Assembly (NCBI GenBank): GCA_900105225.1
Contig: LT629764.1
Coordinates: 2,078,501 to 2,142,500 of the forward strand
Direction of reading: 5' to 3'
Source: Paenibacillaceae bacterium GAS479
GTDB taxonomy: Bacteria > Bacillota > Bacilli > Paenibacillales > Paenibacillaceae
DNA length: 64,000 bases
Each line of letters begins with the position of its first letter. The first letter of the stretch is position 1. Positions 62,013-64,000 of this stretch are shown here, one piece after another. The position numbers were made by a program, and so were the translations under genes. The notes beneath the pieces are model-generated. The model did not search any database. It was not told the DNA's origin and worked only from the letters and a program-made list of their open reading frames with translations.

Positions 62013-62432
62013 TTGGTTCTTAACGGTCTCAGTGATTTTAACTTCAGTGGAATCACGGTTGTCGCTAAAACAATTCATACAGATTTGATTCGAGTTGAAG
62101 TCACTAAAGATAAACATAAATTAATTTTTTCATTGGAGGTTCTGCCGGAGACTTTTTTGAGAAGCAACGGAATTTTGAGCCAGTTTAAAGTCCCCAATAT
62201 TTTACGATATACACGGTTTAAAGTAATGGATGACAAGTTAAGCTCAGTCGAATTACTGGACGCAGCGTTGACCATTACAGGCGCTTATTTTTGGATCGTT
62301 TTAATCGAGAGCGATTATTTAATAAATAAGTTTAACGATATTCCGAGCGGACTAGCTGTGTTTAGTCACCGAACTATAGAATTACTCGATAGTGATCTTT
62401 CGGCGTATGGCTGTTATTGGTTAGTGTTTTAA
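62013..62432 (+). CDS. Hypothetical protein downstream of the secreted protein
   Basis: 139 residues from TTG 62013, no ribosome site there. The frame is open upstream to 61947 and GGAGGGA (61952-61958) lies before it, but no ATG/GTG/TTG is in frame near that site; the nearest ATG (61972) opens only six codons. Predicted beta-rich (LIRVEVTKDKHKLIFSLEVL, TITGAYFWIVLIES). Family unknown. It may be an immunity protein with a damaged or rare start. Confidence 0.45.
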   Translation: MVLNGLSDFNFSGITVVAKTIHTDLIRVEVTKDKHKLIFSLEVLPETFLRSNGILSQFKVPNILRYTRFKVMDDKLSSVELLDAALTITGAYFWIVLIESDYLINKFNDIPSGLAVFSHRTIELLDSDLSAYGCYWLVF

Positions 62433-62485
62433 TTAGTTCTGAACTTGAATTATCTTGATTGTGGCCAAAAGCACTGCTTAGACAA

Positions 62486-62527
62486 TAAAAAGTTGACTTC
62501 TGACATCACAGAGGTCAACTTTTTTAC
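62486..62527. terminator. Bidirectional terminator inside the island
   Basis: AAAAAGTTGACTTCTG ... CAGAGGTCAACTTTTTT. Confidence 0.8.
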
Positions 62528-62563
62528 TGTCCGCTGGTACCGCTGAAGCCTTATCGAATATAG

Positions 62564-62692
62564 TTGCGTAAGCAGGAAATCCACAACTGTACCACGTTCG
62601 GCTATTGGGAACTAGATACGGTTGTCTATAGCCGAGGAAAGAGCATGACTTCGCTTCCGATACAGATGAACATCTCGCCACATCTAGGGTAA
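62564..62692 (+). pseudogene. IS30-family transposase fragment
   Basis: One frame reads LRKQEIHNCTTFGYWELDTV, VYSRGKSMTSLPIQMN..., closely like the central IS30 transposase signature (RTTFGHWELDTVVSSRGKSK). It is cut at both ends and has no flanking inverted repeats that I can find. It overlaps the end of the hydroxylase gene. Confidence 0.75.
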
Positions 62693-63331
62693 GCGAAGGG
62701 CTTGTCTTCTCATCCACATCGTGGCAACCCACTTTTCTCCTTTGATCACTGGTGTACCTGCGTGTAGAGTAAAATCGTTTAATTCTTGATTGTTGTAAAA
62801 ATATTCAAAGTAAACAGCCGTGCCTTTATTAGGAATAACGGAGATATTAAGCATGGGGAATGTCGTTTTCCCGCCTTCCTCTACATCATTCAAGTACATC
62901 ACGAGCGTACTAATTCGATTGTTAGCACTTGCTCGACTCGTTTCTGCAAAGAAATCATGATGAGGTTGATACTCTTGACCAGGGGTATACATCAGAACTT
63001 GCAAGCCGTCGCCATGCTCGATTGGAATATTCATAATTTGAGAGAATCGCTTCTCGATTCTTGCCACCGTCTCATTCTGATCACAGAAAACCCCACTGCT
63101 CGTTCTAATCGGATTGACTGCATGATCTCCACCTATTTTTGAACGTTGCAATTGTTCCCTAGAATGTTTTATTAGCTCATCGCATTCCTCATCGCTAAGC
63201 ACATTTCCTAGTACGACAACCAATGGCGCCTCATACTTGGCAAGAATACGAATCTCTCGATCTTCTGTCTTGATTGAATTCCCAGTATGATCAAATATCG
63301 TCCGCTCTTTTTCTGTGGTATCCCCTATCAT
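62684..63331 (-). CDS. 2OG-Fe(II) oxygenase, bacterial prolyl 4-hydroxylase type
   Basis: 215 residues from ATG 63331 (AGGGG ten bases upstream). Iron ligands His124 and Asp126 (YQPHHDFFAE) and His190 (FTLHAG), 2-oxoglutarate Lys200 (KGEKW). NNRISTLVMYLNDVEEGG and ERTIFDHTGNSIKTEDREI match the B. anthracis P4H closely. It hydroxylates proline in peptide repeats; no collagen-like gene is in view. The last residues (RRQALRLP) run into the IS30 fragment and differ from the family. Confidence 0.88.
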   Translation of the reverse strand: MIGDTTEKERTIFDHTGNSIKTEDREIRILAKYEAPLVVVLGNVLSDEECDELIKHSREQLQRSKIGGDHAVNPIRTSSGVFCDQNETVARIEKRFSQIMNIPIEHGDGLQVLMYTPGQEYQPHHDFFAETSRASANNRISTLVMYLNDVEEGGKTTFPMLNISVIPNKGTAVYFEYFYNNQELNDFTLHAGTPVIKGEKWVATMWMRRQALRLP

Positions 63332-63429
63332 TTTTATGCAGCCCCTATAGTTATGACATTCACCAAGGAATACCATAGCATAAACTGGAACTATTCACCC
63401 TTTTGAATTCAGAAAAATCCAAATAATCA

Positions 63430-63931
63430 AACTGTCTGCACTTCCATACAACACAAAACCCAGTCCGTATGCGGACTGGGTTTTGTCATTCAAACTTTTA
63501 ATGAGCGAAAAACACAAGCTGAACAAAGAACAACACGGCGAACAAGTAGAAAATCGGATGAACCTCACGCCATTTGCCCTTCACAGCTTTTAAGATCGGA
63601 TACGCAATGAAACCAACGCCGATCCCCGTAGCGATGCTGTAAGTCAAAGGCATAAGCACGATAATCAAGAACGCTGGGAATACAACCTCGAAGTCGCTCC
63701 AGTCAATTTTGGATACGACGCTAATCATGAGAAATCCGACTATGATTAACGAAGGCGCTGTAATGGCTGGAACAGCAGCGAGCACCGCAACAATGGGCGA
63801 GAAAAATAGCGTTAGCCCAAGAAGAACACTTACCGTTACTGCTGTCAGCCCGGTTCTGCCGCCTACTGCAACACCGGCACTGGACTCAATATACGCAGAG
63901 GTTGGACTTGTTCCGAGAACTGCACCTGCTG
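63430..63931. repeat. Direct repeat copy 2 flanking the island
   Basis: Second copy of the permease 3' end and its terminator; here it is continuous with the rest of the gene. Confidence 0.85.
63452..63486 (-). terminator. Permease terminator, copy 2
   Basis: ACAAAACCCAGTCCG TATG CGGACTGGGTTTTGT. Confidence 0.8.
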
Positions 63932-64000
63932 TCGTCCCTACAGCATCCGCTAGTAACGCTCCACGCGAACGAGGGAACTTTCCATCCTTGGTGGTCAATC
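63498..64000 (-). CDS. NCS2 family purine permease, C-terminal part, runs off the window
   Basis: Reads TTKDGKFPRSRGALLADAVG, TTAGAVLGTSPTSAYIESSA, GVAVGGRTGLTAV and then membrane helices to FFVQLVFFAH. This is the Azg/PbuG-like group of hypoxanthine/guanine proton symporters. The N-terminal two thirds lie beyond 64000. Probably the working copy. Confidence 0.88.
   Translation of the reverse strand, partial: LTTKDGKFPRSRGALLADAVGTTAGAVLGTSPTSAYIESSAGVAVGGRTGLTAVTVSVLLGLTLFFSPIVAVLAAVPAITAPSLIIVGFLMISVVSKIDWSDFEVVFPAFLIIVLMPLTYSIATGIGVGFIAYPILKAVKGKWREVHPIFYLFAVLFFVQLVFFAH

Noticed and set aside
62530-62550. T-box-like text GCTGGTACCGCTGAAG
   Set aside because: It resembles the GGUACCGCG part of a T-box antiterminator by chance, but there is no Stem I, no terminator alternative and no amino acid gene after it.
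62478-62732. Minus-strand 84-codon ORF in the island
   Set aside because: It is the antisense of the IS30 transposase fragment and also covers the terminator at 62486-62527.

Overview
The window looks like chromosomal DNA from a Paenibacillus-type member of the Firmicutes. The reasons are strong AGGAGG-type ribosome binding sites, middling G+C, an S-layer-homology protein, a Bacillus-type cold shock gene beside a YdjO-type gene, a DUF6376 lipoprotein, YtrA-type GntR regulators, many orphan two-component systems and a large LacI-controlled sugar operon. No rRNA, tRNA, CRISPR array or intact prophage was seen.

Layout. 0-13 kb: a sigma-70/DUF1835 fusion; a two-component pair linked to two beta-propeller (PD40/TolB-like) exported proteins, with a third short paralogue nearby; a DUF420 (CtaM-like) membrane protein; a chemoreceptor; a gamma-glutamyltransferase. 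13-22.6 kb: an AbrB-type regulator, then a minus-strand operon lacI - permease - permease - binding protein - giant GH15-like/GH31 glycosidase, with a readable promoter and operator before lacI. 23-29 kb: cold shock gene and ydjO, then a complete ComQXPA-type quorum-sensing locus. Its 59-residue pheromone precursor gene (comX, 27143-27322) is easily missed because it is so small. 28.8-39.4 kb: many small regulator/exporter cassettes (GntR, SagB-like oxidoreductase, two ABC-2 exporters, MerR with an SMR pair, and a LytTR regulator fused to a degenerate ABC ATPase). 39.5-48 kb: DUF2500, SRPBCC, a second two-component pair, an SLH protein, an AbrB/Doc toxin-antitoxin pair and an ABC exporter with DUF1854. 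48-54.7 kb: an AraC-controlled alpha-mannoside cassette (PMI-like, ROK kinase, GH38). 55-59.9 kb: small single genes and a repeat element.

60-64 kb is an island. The 3' end of an NCS2 purine permease gene occurs twice, about 3.5 kb apart. The copies differ at about 33 of 428 bases but at only one amino acid. Between them lie an A+T-rich secreted protein of unknown family with a small downstream ORF, an IS30 transposase fragment and a prolyl 4-hydroxylase. This looks like insertion of foreign DNA that carried its own permease 3' end.

Main points for follow-up: the comQXPA locus with its small comX and a triple-hairpin array upstream of comQ; the permease-flanked island with an uncharacterised secreted protein; three genes whose best start is CTG; the pseudo-ATPase/LytTR fusion; and a quadruplicated-motif palindromic repeat present in two copies 33 kb apart. 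Everything here was read by eye from sequence; family names rest on recognised motifs and were not checked against a database.
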